The notes beneath the pieces were generated by a model. It made no database searches. It was not told the DNA's origin and saw only the letters and a program-made list of their open reading frames with translations. The translations under genes and the position numbers were made by a program. From Deltaproteobacteria bacterium (GTDB taxonomy: Bacteria; Myxococcota; B64-G9), in contig JAUVAM010000131.1 of the NCBI GenBank assembly GCA_030591745.1, positions 1 through 8,068 on the forward strand: a stretch of DNA of 8,068 nt, in the 5' to 3' direction. Positions 1 to 5,965 of this stretch are shown in pieces. Each line of letters starts with the position of its first letter. The stretch's first letter is position 1.

Positions 1-200
1 ACCAGCAACAAGCCCAAGGCCACGCCCACGATCGAAAAAGGCGTAGACGAAAACTTGATGGGCCTCCAATAGAAGTGCAGCAAGGTAACGCAGGCGGCCA
101 CCAGGGTCACAAGCAGCATCCGAAGCGCGATGCGTGGAATCACCGATCCACGAAGCTGGAAAACCAAGCGCCAGAACTTCCGACTATCGTATTCGATCAT
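1..200 (-). CDS. Bestrophin-family membrane channel protein, N-terminal part (runs off left edge)
   Basis: Reading the minus strand from the ATG at 200 gives 66 uninterrupted codons to the window edge. The protein begins MIEYDSRKFWRLVF, then LRGSVIPRI, a hydrophobic segment at about residues 25-43, and the start of a second one with PFSIVGVALGLLLV (residues 54-66 and on). In bacterial bestrophins the same order occurs: an aromatic/basic N-terminus with WxRLxF, a (R/H)GSV(L/I)xxI stretch, the first transmembrane helix, then a PFSxxGxAxxxxL motif opening the second helix. Members are pentameric inner-membrane channels for anions or cations, usually about 280-310 residues, so less than a quarter is visible. 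A purine-rich TAAGGG lies 4 bases before the ATG. The gene is divergent from the lipoprotein gene at 256 with a 55-base gap. Family assignment is from recognised motifs only; ion selectivity cannot be judged from this part. Confidence 0.72.
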   Translation of the reverse strand, partial: MIEYDSRKFWRLVFQLRGSVIPRIALRMLLVTLVAACVTLLHFYWRPIKFSSTPFSIVGVALGLLL

Positions 201-255
201 AAAACCCTTATCCCATATCTGGTCTTTTCCAGTCAAAACAGCGTAGACTGGACAA
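201..255. promoter_or_regulatory. Divergent intergenic region between the bestrophin-like gene and the 256 lipoprotein gene
   Basis: This 55-base gap must hold the translation signals, and probably promoters, of two divergent genes. On the minus strand TAAGGG (205-210) is a fair Shine-Dalgarno sequence for the ATG at 200. On the plus strand only a weak GGA (250-252) precedes the ATG at 256. No convincing -35/-10 pair was found on either strand. A 7-base inverted repeat, listed separately, occupies its right half. Confidence 0.4.
228..252. repeat. 7-base perfect inverted repeat at the start of the 256 gene
   Basis: TCCAGTC at 228-234 is repeated as its reverse complement GACTGGA at 246-252, with an 11-base spacer. 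The right arm ends 3 bases before the ATG at 256 and covers the only purine-rich stretch that could serve as a ribosome-binding site. A shorter competing pairing (CTGG 220-223 with CCAG 229-232) overlaps the left arm. It could be an operator or an RNA hairpin limiting translation; a chance occurrence is also possible. Confidence 0.35.
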
Positions 256-1866
256 ATGAAGACCAATTTCATCTTGGGCATCTGCGCCTTGGGGTTGCTC
301 TTGATCGCAGCAACCTGCTCTTTTTCGCCCCTGCCTCAAGAAGACTATGCCCGCTGCGAAGCCGACGGCACCTGCCACAACCCCGAATGCACCTGCACCA
401 CCACAGGCATCTGCTTGCCGCCGGATGATGCCGATCCGGCTTTCTGCGCCTGCGCTGAAAATAGTGACTGCAATGACGATGACCCCTGCACCGCCGACAG
501 ATGCCAACGAATCGGCGGTTGCAGCAACCTGCCCATGGATGACGGCAGCAACTGCGGACCCTGCATGATGTGCCAGGCGGGCATCTGCGTCAAAGACACC
601 ACAAATAGCCTGGACGGCGATGGAGATGGATATATTGACCAGGCCTGCGACGTCGAGGAGGGTGACTGCGACGACAGCCGGGCCGATGTCTTTCCGGGCG
701 CCTTCGAGGCCTGTGATGCCAGGGACAACGACTGCGATGGCGTGGTGGACAATCTTGAATTCGCTTACCTGCAAGAATTCGAGATCAACCCGGATTCGGT
801 ACCCGCAGACCAACTGTCCGATTTTCCCGTGCTCGTCCGCATGACCCTGCCCAATGGGCAGGAGCTCATGGCTGCCGACTTTCGGGACCTGGTCTTTTTG
901 GCCCGGCGAGACTTATGTACGAGCCGTATGCCCTACGAGATTGAACACTACAATCCCTCAACCCGGGAACTTTTCGCCTGGGTGCGCTTTCCCACCCTGA
1001 ACACCACCATCAATGTAGGTCATACCTTCTTCATGTATTGGGGTTCCCCCATCGGCGAAGACCAGTCACGTCCCAGCCAAGTCTGGAGCGACGACGTGTT
1101 GATGGTCCACCACATGGGCGAAATGCGCGAGGGCTTCTTCCCGGACAGTTCAGGCGACGAGCATCACGCCACGCCCTTCTCCTCCACCCAGCCCACGACA
1201 CCCAGCATCATCCACGAGGGCGTATCCTTGGACGGCGAGAACATCCGGCTGCTGGAAATCGAACATGATGCCGTGTTCGATCTGAACGGCAACCTGACAA
1301 TCGAAGCGCTGGTGAAGGTTCCCGGCTCGGTTCTAGAGCAAAACGCGGAGGGCGGCGAATGGCAAATCCTCAGCCATCACACCCACTCCCCCCACACGGG
1401 CTATGTCTTGCTGCTGATCCGCGACATCAACCAGACCCTGCTCGAATTGCGCACCTACGTGGACACGGTGGATGAGAGCGGAAATGCGACGACCAAGATC
1501 TGGAATCTGCGCCAGCCCGTCGATGGCTTCATCTTTCCGGAGACCTGGCATCACCTGGTCGGCAGGATGGACGCGGAGGGGCTGCACCTCTTCGTGGACG
1601 GATACAAGATCGACTCGAGATCTTCTGAGAACGAAGCAGTACCGCCGAGCATCCGCTATGAAGATGTCCTGCCTGTGCGCATCGGCGCATCGGCATACGG
1701 GGACGCAATCAACGGACAGGGCAACCTCTTCCTCTTCGACGGCGACATCGACGAAGTGCGTATCCACCGAGTGGCCCGAAGCGATGCCTGGATCGAAGCC
1801 CAGGCCAACAACCTGTTGTATCCGGACAGTTTCTTCGTCTGCAACGAGTGCGTGATTGAAGAATGA
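256..1866 (+). CDS. Cys-rich lipoprotein with MopE-like motif, DUF2341 and LamG-like domain
   Basis: The predicted product is a 536-residue exported lipoprotein. Residues 1-20 form a signal peptide (K2, hydrophobic 5-19) before Cys21; the residue before the cysteine is Thr, an unusual lipobox. Residues 21-65 are a Cys module shared with the two minus-strand paralogues. Residues 64-111 follow the pattern C-x5-D-C-x-D-D-D-P-C-T-x-D-x-C...G-x-C...D-G-x-x-C known from myxobacterial Cys-rich repeats. Residues 119-166 contain DGDGDGYID and a later C-D-x-x-D-N-D-C-D-G-x-x-D, a MopE-type putative metal-binding motif. About 185-270 resembles DUF2341 (FPVLVRM, W-V-R-F-P, FFMYWG). About 283-515 resembles a LamG/concanavalin-like jelly roll, with W431-H-H-L-V, G-L-H-L-F-V-D-G and D-G-D-I-D-E-V-R-I-H. 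Two cysteines (C529, C532) close the chain. Domain order suggests envelope-anchored ligand or polysaccharide binding; the true ligand is unknown. It probably heads a unit with the gene at 1928. Confidence 0.85.
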   Translation: MKTNFILGICALGLLLIAATCSFSPLPQEDYARCEADGTCHNPECTCTTTGICLPPDDADPAFCACAENSDCNDDDPCTADRCQRIGGCSNLPMDDGSNCGPCMMCQAGICVKDTTNSLDGDGDGYIDQACDVEEGDCDDSRADVFPGAFEACDARDNDCDGVVDNLEFAYLQEFEINPDSVPADQLSDFPVLVRMTLPNGQELMAADFRDLVFLARRDLCTSRMPYEIEHYNPSTRELFAWVRFPTLNTTINVGHTFFMYWGSPIGEDQSRPSQVWSDDVLMVHHMGEMREGFFPDSSGDEHHATPFSSTQPTTPSIIHEGVSLDGENIRLLEIEHDAVFDLNGNLTIEALVKVPGSVLEQNAEGGEWQILSHHTHSPHTGYVLLLIRDINQTLLELRTYVDTVDESGNATTKIWNLRQPVDGFIFPETWHHLVGRMDAEGLHLFVDGYKIDSRSSENEAVPPSIRYEDVLPVRIGASAYGDAINGQGNLFLFDGDIDEVRIHRVARSDAWIEAQANNLLYPDSFFVCNECVIEE

Positions 1867-1927
1867 TCGCCTGACTTGATGATGCGCCTTACCGTGGGTG
1901 CATTTGGAAAGAAGAAAGGACTCGACC
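1867..1927 (+). other. Short spacer with a weak imperfect hairpin between two co-directional lipoprotein genes
   Basis: ATGCGCC (1882-1888) can pair with GGTGCAT (1897-1903) through 7 positions including one G-T, with an 8-base loop. Only two T follow, so it does not look like an intrinsic terminator. The 61-base spacing and shared strand fit co-transcription of the flanking genes. Confidence 0.25.
1916..1920 (+). promoter_or_regulatory. Ribosome-binding site choosing the ATG at 1928
   Basis: AAGGA sits 7 bases before the ATG at 1928 and decides against the in-frame GTG at 1898. The longer start would also place ten polar residues in front of the signal peptide. Confidence 0.7.
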
Positions 1928-3178
1928 ATGTGGAAAAAACTGACGTTGGCTCTTGGGCTCTGCTTGGTTTGCGCCGTCGGGGTGGCGACTTGTGACAGCG
2001 ACAGCGCCGGTGGCACGGAGAATTGCGCCAACCGAATAGACGACGACGGCGATGGCGTGGTCGATTGCGTGGATCCCGATTGCCGGGATTCCGACATCTG
2101 CCAGGCCAATCCTGAATTCTGCGCAGACGGCTTGGACAACGACCTGGACGGAGACGTCGACTGCATGGACAGCGACTGCGCCGGCGGCCCCCTCTGTGCC
2201 GAAGATTGCGGCAATGGTGTTGACGACGACGGCAACGACCTCGTCGACTGCGACGATCCGATTTGCAAAGGCATCGACCCCCGCTGCGGCGAGGTATGCG
2301 GTGACGGCGTGGACAACGACGGCGACGGGGATGTCGATTGCAACGACGCCGACTGCGTTGACGTCGTTCCGCCCTGCGGCGGCGACCCCCTCATCGACGG
2401 CACGCTCTGTGCCTACGGCGAAGACCCGGAGCATACCTGCGAATGCGCCGACGGCATCGACAACGATGGGGACGGATACACGGATACGGACGACCTGCAC
2501 TGCTTCGGGCCCTTTGATGACGACGAGGGAAGCTACTCCACGGGCATTCCTGGCGACAACAACGGCTCCCAGGGCGACCGGGAATGCCCCTTCGACGGCA
2601 ACAGCGGCACCGGCAACGACGACATCTGCTGCAACCTTGAAAACCCCAGCCAAAACGTCACCCCCAACGGCTGCGACGACAAGGGATGCTGCGAAATCGA
2701 CGTGAACGGCAACGGCACGGGCGAGCATGTCTACGTCAGCCAGGACTGCGACTTCGCCCCAGCCTGCGGCTCAGGCAGCCACGGATGCCCTTGCCAAACC
2801 GCCGAAGACTGCGATGACGGTCAGTACTGCGTGCCCGACGACGACGATGGCGCGGGCTTCTGCTCAACATGCGAGAGTTGCCTCCCCAACGAGCTCTGCG
2901 AAAACACCTGCGAATGCGGCGAGATCTGCTACGGCGGATTCACGCAGCCGGAAGAAGAATGCGGCGGCGGCGGCGTGGACCCCACCTGCCCCAGCGGCGT
3001 AACCGCCTGCCCCAACGGAGACGGAGACTGCAACGCCGAATTGGCCGAGACCTGCGTACGGGGCTGTTGTTACGCCCGCTGCGAACCAGGCGTCATCCCC
3101 TGCGAAATCACCTCCGGTTGCCCCGTGGATCCGCCCAACTACTGCGTCACGGGCTGCTGCGTAGAGGTGCCGCTGTAG
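1928..3178 (+). CDS. Acidic Asp/Cys-rich lipoprotein with five calcium-loop-like repeats
   Basis: The product is 416 residues. MWKK and a hydrophobic stretch lead to Cys22 (V-A-T-C), a probable lipid anchor with Thr at -1 and Asp at +2. Residues 33-192 carry five copies of C-x-[ND]-x-[IVL]-D-[ND]-D-x-[DN]-x-x-x-D-[CT]-x-D-x-x-C, starting at residues 33, 65, 94, 124 and 173. The D-x-D-x-D-G core resembles EF-hand-like or thrombospondin type 3 calcium loops, here bracketed by cysteines; such 'NGIDDDGDGLVDC' repeats are common in secreted proteins of Myxococcota. The fifth copy has Thr in place of the third conserved Cys. Residues 193-416 are an irregular Cys-rich region with several CC pairs and a duplicated C-V-x-G-C-C near the end. 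The expected property is calcium-stabilised, disulfide-bonded structure in the periplasm or envelope; no catalytic motif was seen. It lies 61 bases after the 256 gene and converges with the broken paralogue. Confidence 0.85.
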   Translation: MWKKLTLALGLCLVCAVGVATCDSDSAGGTENCANRIDDDGDGVVDCVDPDCRDSDICQANPEFCADGLDNDLDGDVDCMDSDCAGGPLCAEDCGNGVDDDGNDLVDCDDPICKGIDPRCGEVCGDGVDNDGDGDVDCNDADCVDVVPPCGGDPLIDGTLCAYGEDPEHTCECADGIDNDGDGYTDTDDLHCFGPFDDDEGSYSTGIPGDNNGSQGDRECPFDGNSGTGNDDICCNLENPSQNVTPNGCDDKGCCEIDVNGNGTGEHVYVSQDCDFAPACGSGSHGCPCQTAEDCDDGQYCVPDDDDGAGFCSTCESCLPNELCENTCECGEICYGGFTQPEEECGGGGVDPTCPSGVTACPNGDGDCNAELAETCVRGCCYARCEPGVIPCEITSGCPVDPPNYCVTGCCVEVPL

Positions 3179-3196
3179 CTGTGCAGCAAGGGAATT

Positions 3197-3391
3197 CTAC
3201 GGACACGGCAGCTTGGAACAAAAACTGAAATACGATTCCTCGCCCGGGAAAGGACAACAATGGAAGAATTCCCGGTCGGGTATGTTCCAGCATTCCGCAT
3301 CGGTGGCGCACAGAATCTCTTCAGGAACACAGGCCTCGAAGACAGAGCAGTTGGCCACTCGTGGCGAGAAGCCAACCCACAAACAACAGAA
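3197..3391 (-). pseudogene. Severed 3' end of the 3392-4540 gene, in frame beyond its TAA
   Basis: Directly after the TAA at 3392-3394 the same frame continues for 64 sense codons to TAG at 3197-3199. The translation starts F-C-C and contains ten cysteines in an order matching the last 50 residues of the paralogue at 4610-5959. The best block is C-V-P-E-E-I-L-C-A-T-D-A-E-C here against C-L-E-D-T-V-L-C-S-R-D-S-Q-C there. Preserved cysteines and the open frame argue that translation through this region was selected until recently. A start inside the fragment (a GTG at about 3382) lacks a signal peptide, so independent expression is unlikely. Only 18 bases separate it from the stop of the convergent gene ending at 3178, so it accounts for nearly all of an apparently empty 213-base gap. 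Confidence 0.75.
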
Positions 3392-4540
3392 TTAGTCATC
3401 AGGGCAATCCGCCAGGCTGCTGTCGCAACTTAGTATCGCAAACACACTCTCATCGCAGGTGGACGAAGAGCAGACCCCGGGCTCCGTGCTCCCCACGCAA
3501 CACACCCCCTCCGGGCAAGGAAAACCAGAACAGTACAAACCCTCTCCCCCACAGACGCCGTTGATGCATTCGATCCCCTGGGCACAGGGTTGGCTACAGG
3601 GCGTTTGTTCGCAACCGATTTCCACACCCAGGCACGGCTTTCCAGCTTCGCAGCCTTCCCAACATCCAGTACAATGAAGCTGAGACCCCAAAGGCTCTTC
3701 ACAACCATCCGCGGGATTGCCGTTGCAGTCACCCCAACCCGGATCGCAATCTAAAACACAGCCTGAATCCAAGCACTGGGCCGCAGCATGGTCGTTTCCG
3801 CAAGCATCAGAACAAACAAGGCAATTCTCCAGGGTTCCAAACTCTGTCGAGCAACCCGTCCAATAATCGGCCCCACAAAGGCCATAACCTGCCTCACAAG
3901 CCACCACGCGGCATTCGCCACCAACGCAATCGAAATCCGAAGCGTGGACCGGCGCACATGCACGATCACACAATCCACAGTGATTCAAATCCGTTTGCAA
4001 ATCCACGCAGGCCCCACCACAAGTCGTGTACGGGTCCTCACAGGCGGCGACACATGTCCGACCCTGGCAGAGGGGAAGCGGTTCCGTGCAAACTACAAGA
4101 CAGCCGCCGCAATGCTCCGGCAAACTCAAATCCGCCTCACAGCCATTGTCGAGCTGTCCATCACAATCAGCCCAACCCAGACCACAATCGCCCATGACAC
4201 AAACCCCCAAGTCACAGGAAGCCGTTGCATGAGCAAATTCACAGACCTCGTCACAACGTCCACAATGATTCACATCGCTCATCAAATCAGCGCCACAGGT
4301 GTTGTCGGGATGACAAAAGGCGGGCGGCATATCCCGAGAAGCGCGATCCCCCGGCACACACACACCTTGCTCCAAACAAACGCAGTCCGGTGCACAAAGT
4401 CCTTCCGGGGAACAAGGAGGATACACACTCAGGTTCGGATCAAAAACACAGGATTCGACGAACAGAGCCAAGACAAGGGCCGGCAGAAAAAACCCACCGC
4501 TCCAGCCACGTAGACCTTTGCCTGACAAACCGACGACCAC
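3392..4540 (-). CDS. Cys-repeat lipoprotein, paralogue B, apparently cut short by a nonsense codon
   Basis: The product is 382 residues, starting at a GTG at 4540 that has GAGGAG five bases upstream. A hydrophobic segment (17-28) precedes Cys31 in V-E-S-C, a loose lipobox. Residues 31-82 form the Cys module shared with its paralogue and with the 256 gene. Five repeats follow, beginning at about residues 92, 143, 187, 239 and 289, of the type [NH]-C-x-x-C-x3-C...C-x3-x-C...C...G-W-x-D-C-x-G...G-C-E-x-x-L. I count about 57 cysteines. The same repeat style in Myxococcota proteins is often mislabelled in databases, so no enzyme name should be transferred. Compared with the paralogue, the fifth repeat lacks about 23 residues and the chain ends at D-C-P-D-D, where the paralogue continues as D-C-E-G-E-Q-V-C-C. 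The gene follows the paralogue by 69 bases and is probably in the same transcript. If the stop is real, a shortened but still mostly intact protein may be made. Confidence 0.8.
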   Translation of the reverse strand: MVVGLSGKGLRGWSGGFFLPALVLALFVESCVFDPNLSVYPPCSPEGLCAPDCVCLEQGVCVPGDRASRDMPPAFCHPDNTCGADLMSDVNHCGRCDEVCEFAHATASCDLGVCVMGDCGLGWADCDGQLDNGCEADLSLPEHCGGCLVVCTEPLPLCQGRTCVAACEDPYTTCGGACVDLQTDLNHCGLCDRACAPVHASDFDCVGGECRVVACEAGYGLCGADYWTGCSTEFGTLENCLVCSDACGNDHAAAQCLDSGCVLDCDPGWGDCNGNPADGCEEPLGSQLHCTGCWEGCEAGKPCLGVEIGCEQTPCSQPCAQGIECINGVCGGEGLYCSGFPCPEGVCCVGSTEPGVCSSSTCDESVFAILSCDSSLADCPDD

Positions 4541-4545
4541 TCTCT

Positions 4546-4551
4546 CTCCTC
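4546..4551 (-). promoter_or_regulatory. Ribosome-binding site supporting the GTG start at 4540
   Basis: On the minus strand GAGGAG lies five bases before the GTG at 4540. It supports this non-ATG start and shows that paralogue B keeps its own translation signal despite the downstream nonsense codon. Confidence 0.65.
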
Positions 4552-4609
4552 ACAAACGAAACGAGCAAGCATCTTTCCTCTGGCCGAAGACGCCGCTTCA
4601 TGCGGAAAG

Positions 4610-5959
4610 TTACTGACAGGTCATGTAATGACCTGAAGAATCCATGAGACAAGAAGTCGCGTTGGGACATTGGCTATCCCGGCTGCACAGGACCGTGTCC
4701 TCCAAACAACCTGCCGTGCAAAACGCACTGGCATTCCCGACAAACTCGGGCATGCAGCAGACCTGCTCCCCTTCGCAATCGTCAGCGCCGTCACACTGAA
4801 GCTCGACGGAGCCCATGTCTCCACAGGCATTCGGGGCCACACAATAAGCCGAGCCCTCGCTGGAAATGCAGCAGGCCTCTTGACCGATAGTACAGGAGGA
4901 GATCCCCGGACATGAAATGCCCATCCCTCCACAGACACCTTCTTCGCAGCGCAGATCGCCGGCGCAGGATTCAAAACAACCACCACAGTGATCAGAATCC
5001 GTCCAGGTGTTCACACAGCCATTTCCACAGTCGGCGAAGGGCGAGATGCATTCCGGAGCGATGCACCCTTGGTCTGTACAGGTCCCGCCTGGATCACATT
5101 CGTCCTCGCAGGATGTGCAATATGCCAAGGTACCCATCTCAGCCTCACAACCGTTATCCCCCTGCTCATCGCAGTCCTCCCAACCCTCATCACAATCAAA
5201 CTGGCACAGCCCGTCTACGCAGCCAGGTTGTTCTGAGTGCATCCAGTCACAACTATCACCACAGGCACCGCAATTGCCGAGGGTCCCCAGAGGGGTTTCG
5301 CAGCCATCCATTACGTTTTGATTACAACTGTCGAAACCATCAATGCAGTCGTCGATCACACAAGCGCCTTCCTCACAAGCCGCCGAGTGGACATTCAGCA
5401 GATCAGTGCAGTCCCGGTTGCATTGACCGCAATGCTCGTTGCTTGTTTCCGGGTCGATGCAGGCACCATCGCAAATCAATTTCGGCTCATCGCATTGGTC
5501 GACGCAAAGCCGCTCTTCACAAAAAGGAGTGTCGTTTTCGCAGTGGATTCCGCAATCACCGCAGTTAAGCACGGTATCCAGGCTGTCGTAGCAGCCCAGG
5601 TTGTTGGGTTCACCGCAGTTATCCCAGCCCGGATCGCAGTCTCCCATGCGGCAAACCCCGCGATCGCACATGGCCGAAGCATTGTCGAACTGACATACAT
5701 TGCCGCATTCGCCACAATTGAGCGGATCGTTCAGTATGTCGGCAGAGCAATTGTTGCGCGGGTCGCAAAAAGAGGCCGGCCTGAACCGATCCTTCGGATC
5801 TTCGGGCACGCAGACCTGTCCTTCGAAACAAGTGCATCCGGGTGCACAGTAACCGCTGGGCGAACATTCAGGATAAGCACTCAAATCCGGCGCAAAGGAG
5901 CAAGCACCAAGGCCGAGGCCAAAGGAAAGCAAGCAGAATGATGTCCATACGAAACGCAT
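4610..5959 (-). CDS. Cys-repeat lipoprotein, paralogue A (full length)
   Basis: Taking the ATG at 5959, the product has 449 residues. The signal peptide (R2, hydrophobic 8-19) ends in L-G-A-C with Cys20 as lipid anchor. Residues 20-71 are the shared N-terminal Cys module (C-S-F-A-P...Y...C...G-x-C-A-P-x-C-x-C...C-V-P-x-D...FC). Six Cys repeats start near residues 81, 132, 177, 230, 281 and 325; spacings of 51, 45, 53, 51 and 44 match those of paralogue B one to one. Long copies contain G-[WF]-[DE]-x-C...G-C-[EY], short copies C-x-x-[AG]-C-[IV]-[DN]. The C-terminal region (346-449) has C-C at 363-364 and 401-402 and a C-x5-L-C-x-x-D-x-Q-C block. No catalytic motif is visible; an envelope-anchored binding or structural role is inferred. 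A longer frame extends to 6103, but only the 5959 start gives an N-terminal signal peptide. It lies divergent from the 6094 gene. Confidence 0.83.
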   Translation of the reverse strand: MRFVWTSFCLLSFGLGLGACSFAPDLSAYPECSPSGYCAPGCTCFEGQVCVPEDPKDRFRPASFCDPRNNCSADILNDPLNCGECGNVCQFDNASAMCDRGVCRMGDCDPGWDNCGEPNNLGCYDSLDTVLNCGDCGIHCENDTPFCEERLCVDQCDEPKLICDGACIDPETSNEHCGQCNRDCTDLLNVHSAACEEGACVIDDCIDGFDSCNQNVMDGCETPLGTLGNCGACGDSCDWMHSEQPGCVDGLCQFDCDEGWEDCDEQGDNGCEAEMGTLAYCTSCEDECDPGGTCTDQGCIAPECISPFADCGNGCVNTWTDSDHCGGCFESCAGDLRCEEGVCGGMGISCPGISSCTIGQEACCISSEGSAYCVAPNACGDMGSVELQCDGADDCEGEQVCCMPEFVGNASAFCTAGCLEDTVLCSRDSQCPNATSCLMDSSGHYMTCQ

Positions 5960-5965
5960 CCCTTC
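5960..5965 (-). promoter_or_regulatory. Purine-rich sequence touching the ATG at 5959 (odd ribosome-binding site)
   Basis: GAAGGG on the minus strand abuts the ATG directly, leaving none of the usual 5-9 base spacing. A better AGGAGG at 5985-5990 lies 25 bases from the ATG, and no ATG, GTG or TTG in the right frame lies between them. The start at 5959 therefore rests on the signal peptide rather than on a normal ribosome-binding site. Confidence 0.35.

Noticed and set aside
208..813. Minus-strand open frame of 201 codons opposite the start of the 256 gene
   Set aside because: It is an antisense shadow with low-complexity Ala/Val/Ile sequence that would overlap the well-supported lipoprotein and the divergent leader.
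2030..2510. CRISPR-like or DNA-level tandem repeat array in the Asp-rich gene
   Set aside because: The periodicity is at the protein level; nucleotide copies differ and the spacing is irregular, so it is a coding repeat.
1889..2728. Long minus-strand open frame of 279 codons opposite the Asp-rich lipoprotein
   Set aside because: It is rich in Val and Ala because GAC/GAT and GCC codons read backwards give GTC/ATC and GGC. It has no signal, motif or ribosome-binding site, and the plus-strand frame has clear domain repeats.
3160..3215. Intrinsic terminator between the convergent genes
   Set aside because: Short matching arms (TGCCG near 3168 and CGGCA near 3206) exist, but the loop is long and no T-tract follows on either strand.
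3392..3394. Programmed readthrough or recoding at the TAA of paralogue B
   Set aside because: Selenocysteine uses TGA and pyrrolysine uses TAG. The TAA followed by T is an efficient stop context and no special structure was evident, so mutation or error is preferred.
5237..5941. Plus-strand open frame of 234 codons opposite paralogue A, and a similar one at 3788-4513
   Set aside because: Both mirror the repetitive Cys/Asp codons of the minus-strand genes and show no features of their own; the minus strand has signal peptides and repeats.
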